Below, piece by piece: positions 36,000 to 49,139 of a stretch of DNA of 64,000 nucleotides. The position numbers and the translations under genes were made by a program. Source of the stretch: Pseudisothecium myosuroides. Lineage: Eukaryota > Streptophyta > Bryopsida > Hypnales > Lembophyllaceae. Position 1 is the stretch's first letter, and each line of letters opens with the position of its first letter. Location of the stretch: positions 6,291,321 to 6,355,320 of the forward strand of contig OX637289.1 of the NCBI GenBank assembly GCA_951799445.1, given 5' to 3'. The notes under the pieces are model-generated. The model had not been told where the DNA came from and ran no database searches. It saw only the letters and a list, made by a program, of their open reading frames with translations.

Positions 36000-38095
36000 A
36001 GGTTGTTTCTAAAGTTTATCCCTAAAACTCCGTAGAATCAAGATTAGAAGTTTTTGAAAACATATGACACTTAAATAATAGAGTTAAAACAAGTAAGATA
36101 TGAAAGGATGAAGTTTAACACCTAAATTGAATGAAAAGTAACTAAAATTATTTAAATGGAACAAGATTTGAAAATCAAAGAGTAATAGTAAATTAGAATT
36201 CAAAAGTGAAATTACAAATGAATTTGAAAATTAAATTATTAGTAATTCATGGATGAAGTTCGATGAATTGATTAGCGATCAAACTTCATCCATCGATAAT
36301 TTTTCATAGGAAACGTTAATTTCAAAGTATTTTACCAATTTATAAAGATGAAGTCAAATCCTAAAAGGAACAATTGATAAACATATAAAAATAATAATTT
36401 TTTTAAAATCATATAGTCTACTTAGTAATAGGGAAGAAATAAAAAAGTAAAAAAAACTTAAGCAAAAAATTTGAGCAAAAACAAAAGTTAGAATTAAGAA
36501 TATCATAAGAGTATATCAAGAAACTTGAAAGTAGATCAAAATCTTAGGAAAAATCAATGGATGAAGTTTAGGTTGGGAAACAGATGAAATAACTTGAAAA
36601 TAGTTCATCGAAGTTGAAACTTAGATTGTAGATAGAAAATAACAACAGAAAACTGAAAGTAGAATTTCAAAACCAATTGAAATAGTTTAAATATTTTAAC
36701 AAATGGATGAAGTTTGAAGAACCCATTAACAATCAAACTTCATTTGTCCATAACTCTTGGTAGAAAAGTTGGACTAAGTTGAGTTTTATGTTTTGAGAAA
36801 TAATATGAAATTATCTATTATTTAGGATTGATAAATTTAGACTAAATTTACTTTGACTAAAAAAAACACCCACAAGGCTTAGGTAGTGAACCTGGTTAGG
36901 TTAAAATTGGGGGGTTTTGTTGGAATTTTTTTTAATTGTGTTGCATGTTTCTGCACTTTTAAGACTTTAAAAAATATTCATTGCTTGAAAAACACAATGG
37001 ATTGGCGCTATGCACCCATTAGGATAAAATTCACACTAAAACATAAGAGGTTAGTTGTACTCAATTATTTACCGAGGGTAGGTAAATAAGCGCTTGCAAT
37101 GCAACAAATTATTTTTCTCTCGGTTTACGAGACAATTCTTATCAAATTGTTGAACCTTTTAAACAACAAAGCTCAACCATTTAAAAATTATTTCATTCTC
37201 TTTGAGATGGGCCAAACAATTAATAAAATTGATAAACAAAGTACAAATTGAATTTAAAAATAAAGAAAAGAACAATTTGTCCCCCCAAAATACACAATCT
37301 TATTGCCCCCTCCACTTCAACTATCGCTTAGTTTGAATTCTAAATCTATTTCTACAGCTAAGTACTTCCCGTCCAACAAATATTTTCTGCTCGTTTAACT
37401 TTAATATTTGTCAAGTATCGCTTGCCGACCTTGTAGATTTGCACCAACAATTGAGACCTTGTTATTAATGTAAAAACAACAAACGATTAATTGCCAATGT
37501 TGTGCATTTATGTAAAGTCTTTCCACTGGAATCCAAATTCTATTCAAAAATTGCCTCCAATCTTCACCCACTATACTTTTTTACCGTATTCATTTTTACA
37601 GAACAGCATTATTGCAAAGCAAATGCTTATAGTATGTAAAAATATATATTTGATTTTAATTCCTCTAAATTTGTATTTAGAAGTGTTTTTCTAATTTTTA
37701 TTTTTGTAGAAAGTGGAAGGTAATCTTACCTTTCAGTTAAACTTCTATTTATATTAGTGGTCAATGGATGTTAGATTTAGTTGAATTTTTTCATTTTTAG
37801 AAAAGAAAATAACGTAGAGTATAAAAAGGGGATTTCTTTCATTGCATAGAGAATATTAAATAAAATTTGTTAATTAAATTAAATCAGAGTATTAAATAAA
37901 ATTTGATATATATGCATATTTGGAGATATCACTACAAGAAAACAACGTCCAAATTAATAAGTTTGAATTGACAAAAAATTGACAAAAAAGTATTTAAATT
38001 GACAGAAAATAACAGCATAATTCTGAAGTGTAATCTTATATAATATAAAATATAATTATATATTTTTTTATTTATTGAATTTTGTCGTATACATT
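36000..38095 (+). repeat. Long AT-rich dispersed repeat, copy A
   Basis: Homologous in the same orientation to 44020-45725. Shared marks in order are the GGATGAAGTT hairpin (36252 and 44262), CACAATGGATTGGCGCTA (36993 and 45006), ATAAGCGCTT (37086 and 45093), TATAGTATGTAAAAATATAT (37628 and 45395), GGTAATCTTA (37720 and 45481) and GAGTATAAAAAGGG (37817 and 45575). A third, inverted partial copy is at 46300-47200. The TATA-like box and the paired direct copies allow an LTR interpretation, but no reverse transcriptase, primer site or clean TG/CA borders were seen. Confidence 0.6.
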
Positions 38096-38209
38096 GTCGG
38101 ATTGAAAAAAATTTACTTTAAAAAATGTTGGATTTTTGGCTGTAACTGATTTGAATACAAGGCAAAAAAAAAAAGAGTGGTCAAGTGAAGTACAAAATTT
38201 AGTGAATAT

Positions 38210-38580
38210 ACTCTATAAATAGGTGGAAATATGTCAATATTCGTAAGAAAAATATGAAATACAAAGTTTCATAGAAATACAAGGCATTTAGCCTCATTCA
38301 TGTTTGTATATACTTTGAAGAATACTCGTAGACATATAAATATTTGTATATACTTTGTATAGTATTATAATATGCCAAATTATATACATATGTATAGACT
38401 CTTTGTAAAATATGCGTATCCCTATAAATACTCATATATACTCTGTTAATATGCTAAATCGTATACATATTTGTATACACCTTATAGAATATGTGTATCT
38501 ATAAAAATATTTTTATATACTCCATAAAATATGTCAAGTTATATACATACTTGTATATACCTCATATAAAGTCATATAAG
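38210..38580. repeat. Degenerate tandem array, 79-80-bp period
   Basis: Units marked by ATGCCAAATTATATACAT (38372), ATGCTAAATCGTATACAT (38451) and ATGTCAAGTTATATACAT (38531) are spaced by 79 and 80 bp. Each contains further TATATAC words. A first, more diverged unit begins near 38230. Confidence 0.7.
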
Positions 38581-38785
38581 CCAAATAAAATATCAAAAAT
38601 TTGTATAAAAGTAGTATGAAATACGCACAAGTGTTATAAATATTTTTGAAAGTGAACGTTAAACTCAAATGAGTGCCAAAGTTGACTAAATACTCCAAAT
38701 AAAGGGTGTGATAGTTTTTTGAAAAATAATACAAAGATATACAAATTTTTTTAATTTCAAGTTTATATCTGTTATAATTCAACTT

Positions 38786-39040
38786 TTATGGCCGTTCAAA
38801 GTCTTCTCTTATTCCACAAATATACCTTTCGAAAGCATCAATATTTTTACTTTCTTTTCTCAAATCACGTCTCCATTCACACATCACCATTTTATCGGAC
38901 CCTTTAGAATTGCCACGCTTCACTAATTTTCCAATAGCATAAATGCCTATACTAATTTTTTTAGTTCGCACACAATCGGTAGAGGACATTTCATCATAAA
39001 CAAAGATACCAACAATGACACCATTGTCTATTAACACCAT
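38786..39040 (-). other. Possible coding remnant, 84 codons, unrecognised
   Basis: Open frame on the minus strand with mixed amino-acid composition (VLIDNGVIVGIFVYDEMSS near its start), less biased than the surrounding AT-rich frames. A 16-bp direct duplication, AACACCATTGTCTATT, lies at its 5' edge (39024-39055). No family was recognised. It could be a transposase fragment or chance. Confidence 0.2.
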
Positions 39041-39524
39041 TGTCTATTAACACCACTGAGTGACAAACTTCACTCAAATTTTACACAGTTTTGTCTTTAT
39101 CATAAGCTTTTCGCTCTTCTTTATCCAATACACACACTTTTTCAACCCTTAAACTTTTCGCATTTTAAATATATTTAAAATTCTTAAAGCTATGAAAGAG
39201 GCAATAATCTCAAATTTATCTTGAAGAAGTTTATAGTGAACTCATCTTAAAGTATAGTAGCTTGAGGAATAATAATGAATCATAATATATTCTTTATAAA
39301 AGTCAAAATCATTATGATCCTTGGACAAGTTTAAATCCAAAAGTCTTGTCTTGTGTTTAACACCATAATTATGATCTTTGAAACTTACAATGTCATTTAA
39401 TAATGAATAATATAATTACACTAAAACTTCGTGTATTTCAAGTATTTGCATCCATTTATTTGTACCATTGTAGACTTCGATTGTGATACATAAAAAATAA
39501 CAAATGCATCTTTATCTTTAGCAG

Positions 39525-39901
39525 GAAAAACGTTCCCAACAAAAGTAGTCTTTGGCGAAATCCATGTGCAGTATTTTTGGTTCAAAGCCATATTTACATG
39601 CGTTTTTTAGGAGACATGCACGTGATGGAAGTTGGTTGTTATGCATTTTTGAAGATTCGAAATTTGAACTCATAGAAGCAAGAGCTGCTAGCACTAAATT
39701 TTATTCTCTATTAGAAAATAAGAGAATTCAGTTTGGATTTGGAAAGTCTTCAAGATCAGAGGAGCCGACACCGTGGGGATTGACATTTGATGAGAGGGAT
39801 CCAATTCCTGTGAATTGAAACATGCACCATCAATTCAAGTATGCACAGCAACACGTGGAGTTTCAAGATGGGCAACTGCTTTAGTTGACATTCCGTTTTG
39901 A
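39525..39901 (+). pseudogene. Unrecognised gene remnant, probably a last exon
   Basis: A splice-acceptor-like TTTAGCAG precedes 39525. One frame has a stop at codon 9, then reads LAKSMCSIFGSKPYLHAFF and onwards through FEDSKFELIEARAASTKFYS to DPIPV, and stops near 39818. A second frame takes over as HAPSIQVCTATRGVSRWATA and ends VDIPF with TGA at 39899-39901. The two frames together look like a single C-terminal exon with one nonsense and one frameshift change. The composition is that of a soluble protein. I do not recognise the family. Confidence 0.45.
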
Positions 39902-42639
39902 GGTCAAATTTTTTTGTTTTGTTGAGTAATTTTTCTTGTGTTACCTTATAAATTTAAATTTGCGTAATCTGTTTTTATATTTTGTACTCTTATTACAGTC
40001 AGGAAACATTGAAACTGTTTGACATTGTATGTCACAAATTCCACATCATAATTGTACTGTCCTTGAAAGCCTTAAGATTGTATTAACAACACTTGCCATT
40101 GTTGTATTTTCACACTTACTTTTTTCATCTTCTTGAAGGCAAGGTTCCATTTCAAAAAGACATTTTTCTTAAAAATTCACAACTTTGTATTAAAGAATAA
40201 TTTTTACATGTTATACTGCAATAGACTATATATTGTGGAAGTCATAAACATTAAAATAAATTTTAGTAAATGGATTTTGATACAAATGAGAATCTAAATG
40301 AGTTTAAGCAAATACTTAAAAAATTGTGAGCATAATATTGCAAAAATAAACAAACATATTAAATGTCATTATTAAACATTTAACACTAAATCAAATCTAG
40401 TGGCATTATTATTTTAAATCTAGTGCTTTCAACAATTTTTAAAATTTATTAAAATTTAATATTAATTACAAAAATAAAAAAATAATAATGAACAATGACC
40501 AGCAATCAACAGTCATAATGTATTAGTCTTCTTTACCAAACATTTTTAGATGTATAAAAAATAATATTTTTTAAAAAGAGAAGTATAATTATGAGGAATG
40601 CAAGTATAGCTATAGTTGACTATTGTATTCAATGATTTATTTGTATTAGGCTTGCAATTATAATTGGTTTGCTCATGCACCTTGGAGTCTACCTCAAAAA
40701 AATTGGGTAAAAATCTTATCACTTGCTTAAAAGGCTTTTTTTTTAAATGCCAAATTCATTTTTGTGGTTTGAACTTGTAATTCAAGCACATCACGAATCA
40801 TTTTGTTAATAATTTTTACTGAAAACACATTGCCTTCTAGTAAGCATTTTTTTACTTTAATTTGCATTGAAAGATCTTTTTTTATTTTGCCATTTGTTTT
40901 CGATTTTTTTTAGTTGAGTGTTTATTTATCGTGTCATATTGAGTACATTTTTTAATTGAATTTTGTAAATAGTAAATGAATGCTTCATAACTTTGGATGG
41001 CGATCACAAGAAAAAATTTCATTGTCTTAATTTTTTTGGACTTATTTAAGTTGTTTTGGAGCAACCACTGCGTGCAATTGATGAAGATTGTTTGATATGT
41101 TTGAAGATGCCCAAGAATAAGTATAGCAGGTGCATAACGTGTTTTTCTTTTATTTAAGCACAAATTGAAACATTGAAGTTTGTCTTTAAGTCACATCTTA
41201 CAAGTTTTAGGATGCAAGTGCCTTTGATGTTTATCAATTGATTTAGTATCACATGAGATTTGTTTGTAATTGGTTGTTATGATATAAGCCAAAAAAGTTA
41301 CTAAATTAGGATTAAAAATAGCGATGAAAATGTAAGAATTATTATTCATTTTTGTTAATTGCATTCAATCAATATGTTTTATAAGATGAATGTAATTATA
41401 TTGATGCTACTTTGTAGTCCTTTGAAGTTTATGATTTTAACTTGGAAGTCTTTGTAATATTGATAAGACCTTGGTACTTTGGTGTAGGTGAAGTGTTTGT
41501 GTGTATAAATTTAATCGTTGTATGTGTTGAATTTATACGACATTGCAATTGGATAAGTTATTCACATTTGGGATGTTTTTTGGGGAGGTTTCATCAATTA
41601 TGTATTTATAATTTGCCAACAACAATGTACATTTACACTTATTTATACTTGCTAAGAAGTGAAGTTTGTGCTTTTCTAATTTAAATAGATAAAAAATTAT
41701 TAGAAGATGATTTATTCTATTTTTTATAGAAATCTTTGGTAGTGAATTTTGATATAGCTTCCATATTTATAAATTTTCAATCAACATAAACATATAGTTT
41801 TTTTTTAATTCTAATTTTGGAATATTTTTTGTTATATAGAAGGCTTCACATCAATTAAACAATTTTGGTTTAGGCTAGTTGTTGTTGTATTCAAAACATT
41901 GTAATTTAAACTTTAAAATTTTGACAATTTAAAGTAATTGTAAAAAAATTTATTTAAAAATAATAATTGTTGAAAAATGCTCCCGCAATGGCTTTAAATA
42001 AAGGCCTTGACTTTAATTTATTAAACCAGGGCTGGATGTTAGAACCCTTGGCTGCTGAATAAAAGTAGGGTGTTTCATTTATTAAACCTCTGTTGGAAGC
42101 TAGCGGTTTGTGGCAAAGAGTTTAGAGTTTTTTCCAATTATTATTAAAAAGGAAGTCAATTGAATAATTTAACAATTCAAATTTAGAATAATAATTCTAT
42201 TTTTAGGGCATGAATTTTGAAAACTAAATGCATTCATCATCGAATTAGAATTCAAACAAATATCACCAAAAAGTCATTGCAAGAAAGGGCGTTAAAAAAC
42301 CTGATCACTTTTAAATCAACTTTGTTTTCTTGTGGTATAACTTTTACATGGGAAGTGCCAAGAATTGAAATTTTTATTGGAGATGTCTAGCTTCATGGTA
42401 TTTAGTACCCTATTTTCCTAAAATAAAAAAAAATCATTTTTTATTTAAAAATTATTTTTGTTTAGATGTTACAATATTAAATATTAGATTTTTCTATACT
42501 CGGATTTCTCAAATTTAGTTATCTAAAGTTGGAATTTAGATGGATTGTAGTATTATTTATATGTCAAATTGTCTTTAAATTTTTGGTAAATCAAGTTGTT
42601 TTAATATTTGAATGTTATAATTTGCAAGGTTTAAGATCC
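39902..42639. other. No gene supported
   Basis: Strongly AT-rich, with only short frames of low-complexity hydrophobic composition. No repeat structure was recognised. Confidence 0.4.
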
Positions 42640-43900
42640 CAAATATAAATGCCTCCGTTATTCTTGCTGCGAGACTCACAAAAAGCAAAATGTACAACGA
42701 TACTATTGCACATTGTAGAATAACTATATGACCAATGCACCTCAACATTGTAGAGGAAAGAACCACGTACGTTTGGCAAGCATCCAAAACATTTCGTAAG
42801 ATTTGCAGTGCTCCAATGTTAGTAAGTACATTTTTTACCTAATTCTTTAAATTATTTGAGTTTTATTAATTTAATTGAATGATTTTTATCATTATTAAAA
42901 AGACCAAACACTTGTAGCATTGATGAAAATTTTTTAGAGGTGCATTTAAATTACAAAAGAAAATTAAGAAATTATTATATTTATTTATATATAGGAATGT
43001 ACTTTCTATGAATGTAAAAGATTATTTTGATTTTTTTTAACTCAATATTTTTTTTCTTTGCAACAGATTGGAAAGACAAAACAAAGAAAAAATTCCATTG
43101 TTTTACTTGTAATTGTGATTCGCCCATTTCTGCAACACATTTGCAAATCCACATTGCCAAGCATGTCGTTACTATTGAAAACTGTACCTTTTTCGAAATT
43201 TCAACATATGTAAGCCCTGCACATACTACATTATACGAGATCACGAAGATTGTACGAAGTAAAGAATTTTGGAGGACTTATGTTTCAGTCTCGATGGTCT
43301 ACATCATTTTTGTATCTTCAAGCTTTATGAATAAATATTGATGCAAAGAGATTTATTATTACATATTATATCTACTAAGGGCTATTTCACACTGTGGCTA
43401 GAGTCATGGAGGTTGTTTTGCGGGACTCCTTGCTGACCTTTGTTATACAAAGTGTGCACACTGAGTGATCAGAATGAGACGACTTAACCCTTCAAAATTC
43501 CAATATACAGCTTCCAATCACCTTAACTGATTTTAATGAACTAGTAGGAGCAGGCAAGATGTGTTAGATAAGACGGTAGAAGGGGTAGCACACAGACTTT
43601 TTCTTTGGTGAAAGATTTCACTTACACCCGCACTGCATTGATGTCTACAAGAGGAGATGATGAAGCCCCTCTTTTGAGATAAATATGAAGTTTTTGCGCA
43701 TTCATGAGCACTACAGACTTTGCTAGATAATAAATACCTTCGTTTTATGGTGTTAAATAAAAAAACAAAGGTAGAGTTAGAAGAGTTGCGCGATGTCCTA
43801 AGTGCCTTTGGAAACTACAAGATTGATGAACATGTTGCAAGAATACTGAAGGCGTCTCCTTTGATTTGGGTTTCGCCAAAATACCGGAGGAGACACTATT
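42640..43900 (+). pseudogene. Possible multi-exon gene remnant, unrecognised
   Basis: Three plus-strand pieces look weakly coding. 42662-42823 reads LAARLTKSKMYNDTIAHC and later ERTTYVWQASKTFRKICSAP, with one internal TGA, and ends at a GTAAGT donor. 43066-43341 follows a CTTTGCAACAG acceptor and includes HCFTCNCDSPISATHLQIHI, with paired cysteines. 43720-43902 reads VELEELRDVLSAFGNYKID and ends YRRRHY. The order and splice-like borders suggest one decayed gene, but this is not secure. Confidence 0.3.
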
Positions 43901-44019
43901 AAGTTCCTTATGGTGGCTCAGTCTTTGCTCTTTCAATTCAAAGTGTTTTCTTAAACATGTTGTTATCATCTATAGTGATCTATGTACTGTGCATTCACTA
44001 TAGGACTAAGAGTCAGGTT

Positions 44020-45725
44020 AAAATTGAATGGGGAATCTTAGAATAGAGGTCTAGGGGTTTCTAAAAACCTAAAATACATCAAAATCCGAGTTAAAAGGAA
44101 AAAATTATAAGCAAATGAAGTTGGGCCGTCATGTTGAATGAAACTTAGCAAATTTCATCCAAGAGGAACAAAGAATGAAATTTAAGAAGAAGGAATAATT
44201 TAAGGACCTAAAAGTAAAATTAGAAATCAATCTCAAGATCAAGATTAACTGTAATTCACGGATGAAGTTTTAAACACTGATTAGCGATTAAATTTCATAT
44301 ATAGATAACTCTTGCTAGGAAATATCAAACCTAGGATGACTAACCACATTAAAAAAGTGAAATCAAGGTCTATGAGGAACAAGTCTTAAATTTCTAAAAA
44401 AATAGTAAATTAGTAACCATAATTCATCCCCTTAAGTAAAATTAGAAGGTGGAATAGGAGCTTTTAGAATTAAGTTAAGTCAATTATAGATTTAGGACCT
44501 CATAGAACAAGCTTAAGCTAAACCAAAACTAAACTAAATTCAAGAAAAGACCTAAAAACATAACCGTCAGACATGGATGAAGTCTGGAACAAGTAATAGA
44601 TGAACCCTAGAGGATTTCATCCATTTGAGTCAAGTTTTAAGAATTAGGTTAACCTCAAGGAGTTAAACTCATAGCCCAAGTTTCAAGTCGAATTGGAATT
44701 AGAAACTCATAAGAAAGAGTGGATGAAGTTTAGAAGCACCCGTTAGGGCTAAAACTTCATCCATTCATAATTTCCTCTACGAATATCCAAACTAGACAAA
44801 CTTTACACTTTTAGAAATGGCATGAACTGATCCTTCATTTGGATTAAATAGACTTAGACTGAAATTACCTCCTCTCCTGAACCGCCGAGCTCTCTTAAGC
44901 TTGGGGTTAGTTAGGGCAGTCGTGGTGCTTCCAATTAAGGTTTCGTTTTCTCCACACAAGTTAGCAAACATTAGGAATGTAGAAAAGATTCATTACTTGG
45001 AAGGCACAATGGATTGGCGCTAGACGCCCATAGTTCGAATTCAACGGTTATTTACCGAGAGCTTGGTTGTGCTTATTTATTTATCAAGGTTGGATAAATA
45101 AGCGCTTACAAAAGGCTCTCACCTTGTTCGCAAGAGTATTTGCGAATCCATTGTATGTGCATATGGTGCACTCTTCTTCTCGCGGATTGTCTTGGAGAAC
45201 AACTTACCCACCAATTGAAAATGCATGATTGTAAATTTTGAAGATTCTTTGTTTTTGACAGAACTTCTTTTAGATTGTTCAAAACATTTCTTTTTAGATC
45301 CATTTTTGACCTTGGACACTAATGCATGAAATTTCTATGGAATTTATGAAAGATCTTAGCGACAAATTTGACAAGAACGTTGTTGCATAGAAAATGTTTA
45401 TAGTATGTAAAAATATATTTAATTCTTCTAGGTTTGTGTTTAGAAGTATTTTTCTAATTGTTTTTTTGTAGGAAGTAAAAGGTAATCTTATCTTTTAGTT
45501 AAACTTCTATTTATAATAGTGGTCGATGGGTGTTAGGTTTAGTTGAACTTTTTCGTTTTTAAAAAAAATGGTAGAGTATAAAAAAGGGATTACCTTCATT
45601 ATATAGAGAGTTAATTAGATTGTTAAATAGAATTTGATATATATACATATTTGAAAATATATTTTATATAATATAAATCATAATTATATGTTTTTTATTT
45701 ATTGAAATTTTGTCGTGTATGTCTC
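44020..45725 (+). repeat. Long AT-rich dispersed repeat, copy B
   Basis: The direct partner of 36000-38095, sharing the same landmarks about 8.0 kb downstream. It carries at least three GGATGAAGTTT hairpins (44262, 44575, 44731). The length between landmarks differs from copy A by indels. Confidence 0.6.
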
Positions 45726-46299
45726 ATATATTTTATACTTGTTGGGGTAATTTCATTTCATTTGTTTTAAAGATTTTTCATGTCCTAAACAAATTTTGGT
45801 TGAAGCCAGGATCTCCACGATTTCCCCAAGCAAGCTTTCTCTTCTCAACAACGTACCTTGTAGATCTCATTTATTCGAGCACAAAAATTGGATTTAAAAA
45901 AAAATTAGTTTCAAATTTTAAGTTCCAACTCATTTTTTGGACAATTCTCTCAGTGTGGAGAAAGTTGAGAGTGTAACATCTTCATTTATTTCATCATCAC
46001 TTGCATTTATTAAGGCTAATTGTATCTGTTGTAGTCTAATAGTAATGAAAAATTTAAAAAAAACTTATATGAGGTAGACAGAAGAAAAAAAATGCTTTGC
46101 TTCAAGAAATCCGTGAATATTGCAACAAATGAAGTCAAATAAAAAAACTAAATCCAGGCATTTTCAAGCTAAAAGATCCCATTCAATTGGTAGATAAGTA
46201 TAAGAATATACAAATTTGCAAGAAAACCAATAAAACTAAACCAAATTGCAAGAATTGTCCTAACTGGTTTATACTAATTAGTCCGTTGTGATTTTTAAA

Positions 46300-47200
46300 T
46301 AGAAGTGGTGACAGTCTAAATTAAGCAGCTTAAAAACAAAATTCATAAAAATTCCAAAAATATAAAATATGATCCTATTTGACCTTCCTAGCAAAAGATA
46401 TGGATGGATGAAGTTTAACTTTTAAAAGGCTTCCTAAATTTCATTCACTTCTTAAGACATTTTTCCTATTTCAATTGACTTTGGATCCTAGCCGTAGGTT
46501 TCTAATTTTTATCTATATTCTAAGTTTGAACTTGGATGGATGATTTTCAATTGACTTTATCCATTCCATAGTCTAAACTTCATCCTTCCTTTTTTTCTAG
46601 GATTTTAAAGCTTTTTTTAAGTTTGAATTACTTTTGGACTATCTTGAGTTCTTAGTATATAACTTTAAACCTAACTTTCTACCTTGGTAAAGTTTCAGTT
46701 GGTTTAACTTGCTAATTCTTTGTTAATAAAGGCGCTGAATGACTTCTAGTTAAATATTAATTTAAATTTTTTCTATTTTTTCTTTAAAGAGTTTTATTTT
46801 ATCTTTCCCAAATGCTAACTTACTTTTGGTTTGTATATTTTTATCAAAAGTTATTGATGAATGAAGCTTGACCGCTAATCGATGCTTTAAACTTCATCCA
46901 CTAGTTACTACTAACCTAATTTTCCAAATTAATTTCTAATTTCATTTTTGGTATCTAAATTACTTTACTTTTTATTTTTTTAATCTTATCCCTCTTGGAT
47001 GATCTTAGTTGTTTTTCATCCAATCTACATTCTAAACTTAATCCACCTTTATCTTTCTCAATTTTACTCCAAAATCCTATGTATTTTATATTTTTGAAAA
47101 CCTCCAGACGTACTCTACAAGCTTTTGAATACAAATGTTGTAAAAAATCTAATATTAACACTTTGACTTGAACTTGTAATTTGGCCAAAAGTTTAAAATG
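46300..47200 (-). repeat. Dispersed repeat, inverted partial copy C
   Basis: On the minus strand 46940-46850 matches 36205-36310 closely, including GTGGATGAAGTT, GATTAGCG and the closing half of the hairpin. Other reverse-complement hairpin words (AACTTCATCC type) are at 46570 and 46890. Confidence 0.55.
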
Positions 47201-47245
47201 ACTAATAAAAAAATTAAAGAGATAATGAAGTAATTAGCAATTTAC

Positions 47246-47308
47246 CTCAGATAGGGTCTTGTCTATGAGGTAGTCAAATATGCCTTCAAGCTCTTCAACA
47301 TTTTCCAT
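47246..47308 (-). other. First-exon-like segment, 21 codons
   Basis: On the minus strand CCAACCATGG gives a strong start, followed by 21 acidic codons (MENVEELEGIFDY to KTLSE) and a donor GAG|GTAAAT in phase 0. A segment with the same length, phase and leader type is at 54013-54075. AT-rich, intron-like repeat C follows downstream. No second exon was found, so whether it is expressed is unknown. Confidence 0.4.
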
Positions 47309-47358
47309 GGTTGGTTTTGTCTTGTATTTTTGCTCACCCCTTGAAAGTATAAAGTTAA

Positions 47359-48276
47359 CCCCTAAAGATGCATGACAATGTTTTCACCACATGAAAACGC
47401 TCAAAAATTGCCATTTTTAGTACAAGTACCAAATTTTTCAAACAAATTTTTTTGACACATGTAACCATAGGATCTTGTAGTATGTTGACTTGACGTGGTC
47501 AGAATTTCAGAAATTTCCATTGCGTGGATTGCAAGATATAAATATTAAAATTCATTAAAATCATTTTTTTGGCCTTGCAAAATACAGGACAGCTGCACTT
47601 CACAAGCTCACTTTTCTATGAAAAAATGCCCAAAATGCTGGTTCTTCTTTGAATTATTTTTGCTGAACAAGTTGGCTACATGCTTAAAAAATTTCAAATC
47701 ATGTGGAACTGTACAACATATAGGAAAAAAATAGTGAGTAGGAAGAAGTAGAGAATGATTTAAAATATAAAATTGTTAAGAGTTTAATTATGGAATTGAA
47801 AAATGTCAATTCCAATGGTTGAAATGTTGTAATAAACAATCTACACCTTGTAATTTTATTTTTTTTAAATTTAAAAAATTGAGTGAAATAAACAACTTTG
47901 AACTTTATTTTAGAGTAGAGAATCCATAACTGCCCGCAAACTAAAATTCCTCATAACTTTTGACTCATTGATTAAATGGAATGATTCAAAGCTTTCCGCA
48001 TATATATAAATCTAGAAAATCAATTTCAAATTTTTGTTTTTTGAAAAAGTGTTTTTTTCTAATCTGCCCGGACTATCCAATTACAAAAAAAAATAACATA
48101 TTAGGCCATAACTTTTGATTCCTATTTTCAAATGTCTTGAAATTTGATGCATATGAAAGATATTCCTTGTCCCTTTCTTCTATTAAAAATTCGGCCTAAA
48201 ATATGGAAATCTCCAGTCACTCGAACCTGCCTAAAATTTCTATATTGCTAAAAATAGCAAATTGGTCCTTTAGGGA
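47359..48276 (-). mobile_element. TTAA-flanked non-autonomous transposon, subfamily 2 (918 bp)
   Basis: The ends are CCCCTAAAGATGC and GGTCCTTTAGGGA, with TTAA at 47355-47358 and 48277-48280. It matches 14902-15822 in inverted orientation along its whole length, with no coding capacity. Confidence 0.8.
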
Positions 48277-48280
48277 TTAA

Positions 48281-49139
48281 TATAAATTTTGGAAGTTTGA
48301 ACTTCTAACTACCTTTTTCTTTTCTTTTCTTTTCTACTCCTTCATTTTCTTCTAATGCTATTCTCTTTTCATTATTTTTATTCTAGTAGTTGACTTTGGT
48401 TGGAATAAAATATTGGCTACAAATTTCAAAACAATATTTGACAATTGCAACCTTCTATCTCTCCATCCAAATCAATTATTGTTTAATCTAAATTCTAGTG
48501 GTCTAAATTGCCTTTCTAAGATTTCCACCTAATTTTACCAACTCCTCAACTTCTCTTTAACTTCTAAATTGCCTCTTCATCATTCTCTACCTAACTTCTT
48601 CTTCTCTAATTCCTATCCACACTTTTTTTTCTACTACTTTGTATTTTTGTTGCAATACTCCTTGGCTATGGAATTGGAGATGTTTTTTTCCCCCTTTTTA
48701 TTATTTCAATCTATGCTATTCTAATTTCACCTCTATTTCTATGTGTATGCTCTTTCAACCTTTCTATTATCTTCTACGTACTCTTATTTATTTTTGTTTA
48801 TGAGTTTTGTATACCTCGTTTGTTGGTTTTTTAGATTCAATTTCAGAAGATAAAATTAGTTTTGAAAAGCCGCAACTAATATCTAAAAAATTATAGATCC
48901 AGTAGCTAGAGAGACTCCAGTTTGGACTTTGAATAGATTCTAGTTCAAAGAGCCCAACTAGTTGGACAGAACTAGCATCGCCCATCTCCGTTATTTGGCC
49001 TACCACGTGGCGCTCCTCTGTTGGCCAGGACCCCTCTAACTGTTGCACTAACAAAGTAGGGTGGCGCTAACGTGGTCGGGTGATGTGGAGCTCCCTTACT
49101 GGCCAAACCTTTCCTAATGTATACTTAAAAGTTCTTTTA
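48281..49139. other. No gene supported
   Basis: The first 500 bp are T/C-rich on the plus strand. 48950-49120 is locally richer in GC and carries GTGGCGCT words twice (49013 and 49061). No coding evidence was found. Confidence 0.4.

Noticed and set aside
41990..42060. Short frame starting ATGGCTTTAAATAAAGG
   Set aside because: It stops after 24 codons with no splice donor or neighbouring exon.
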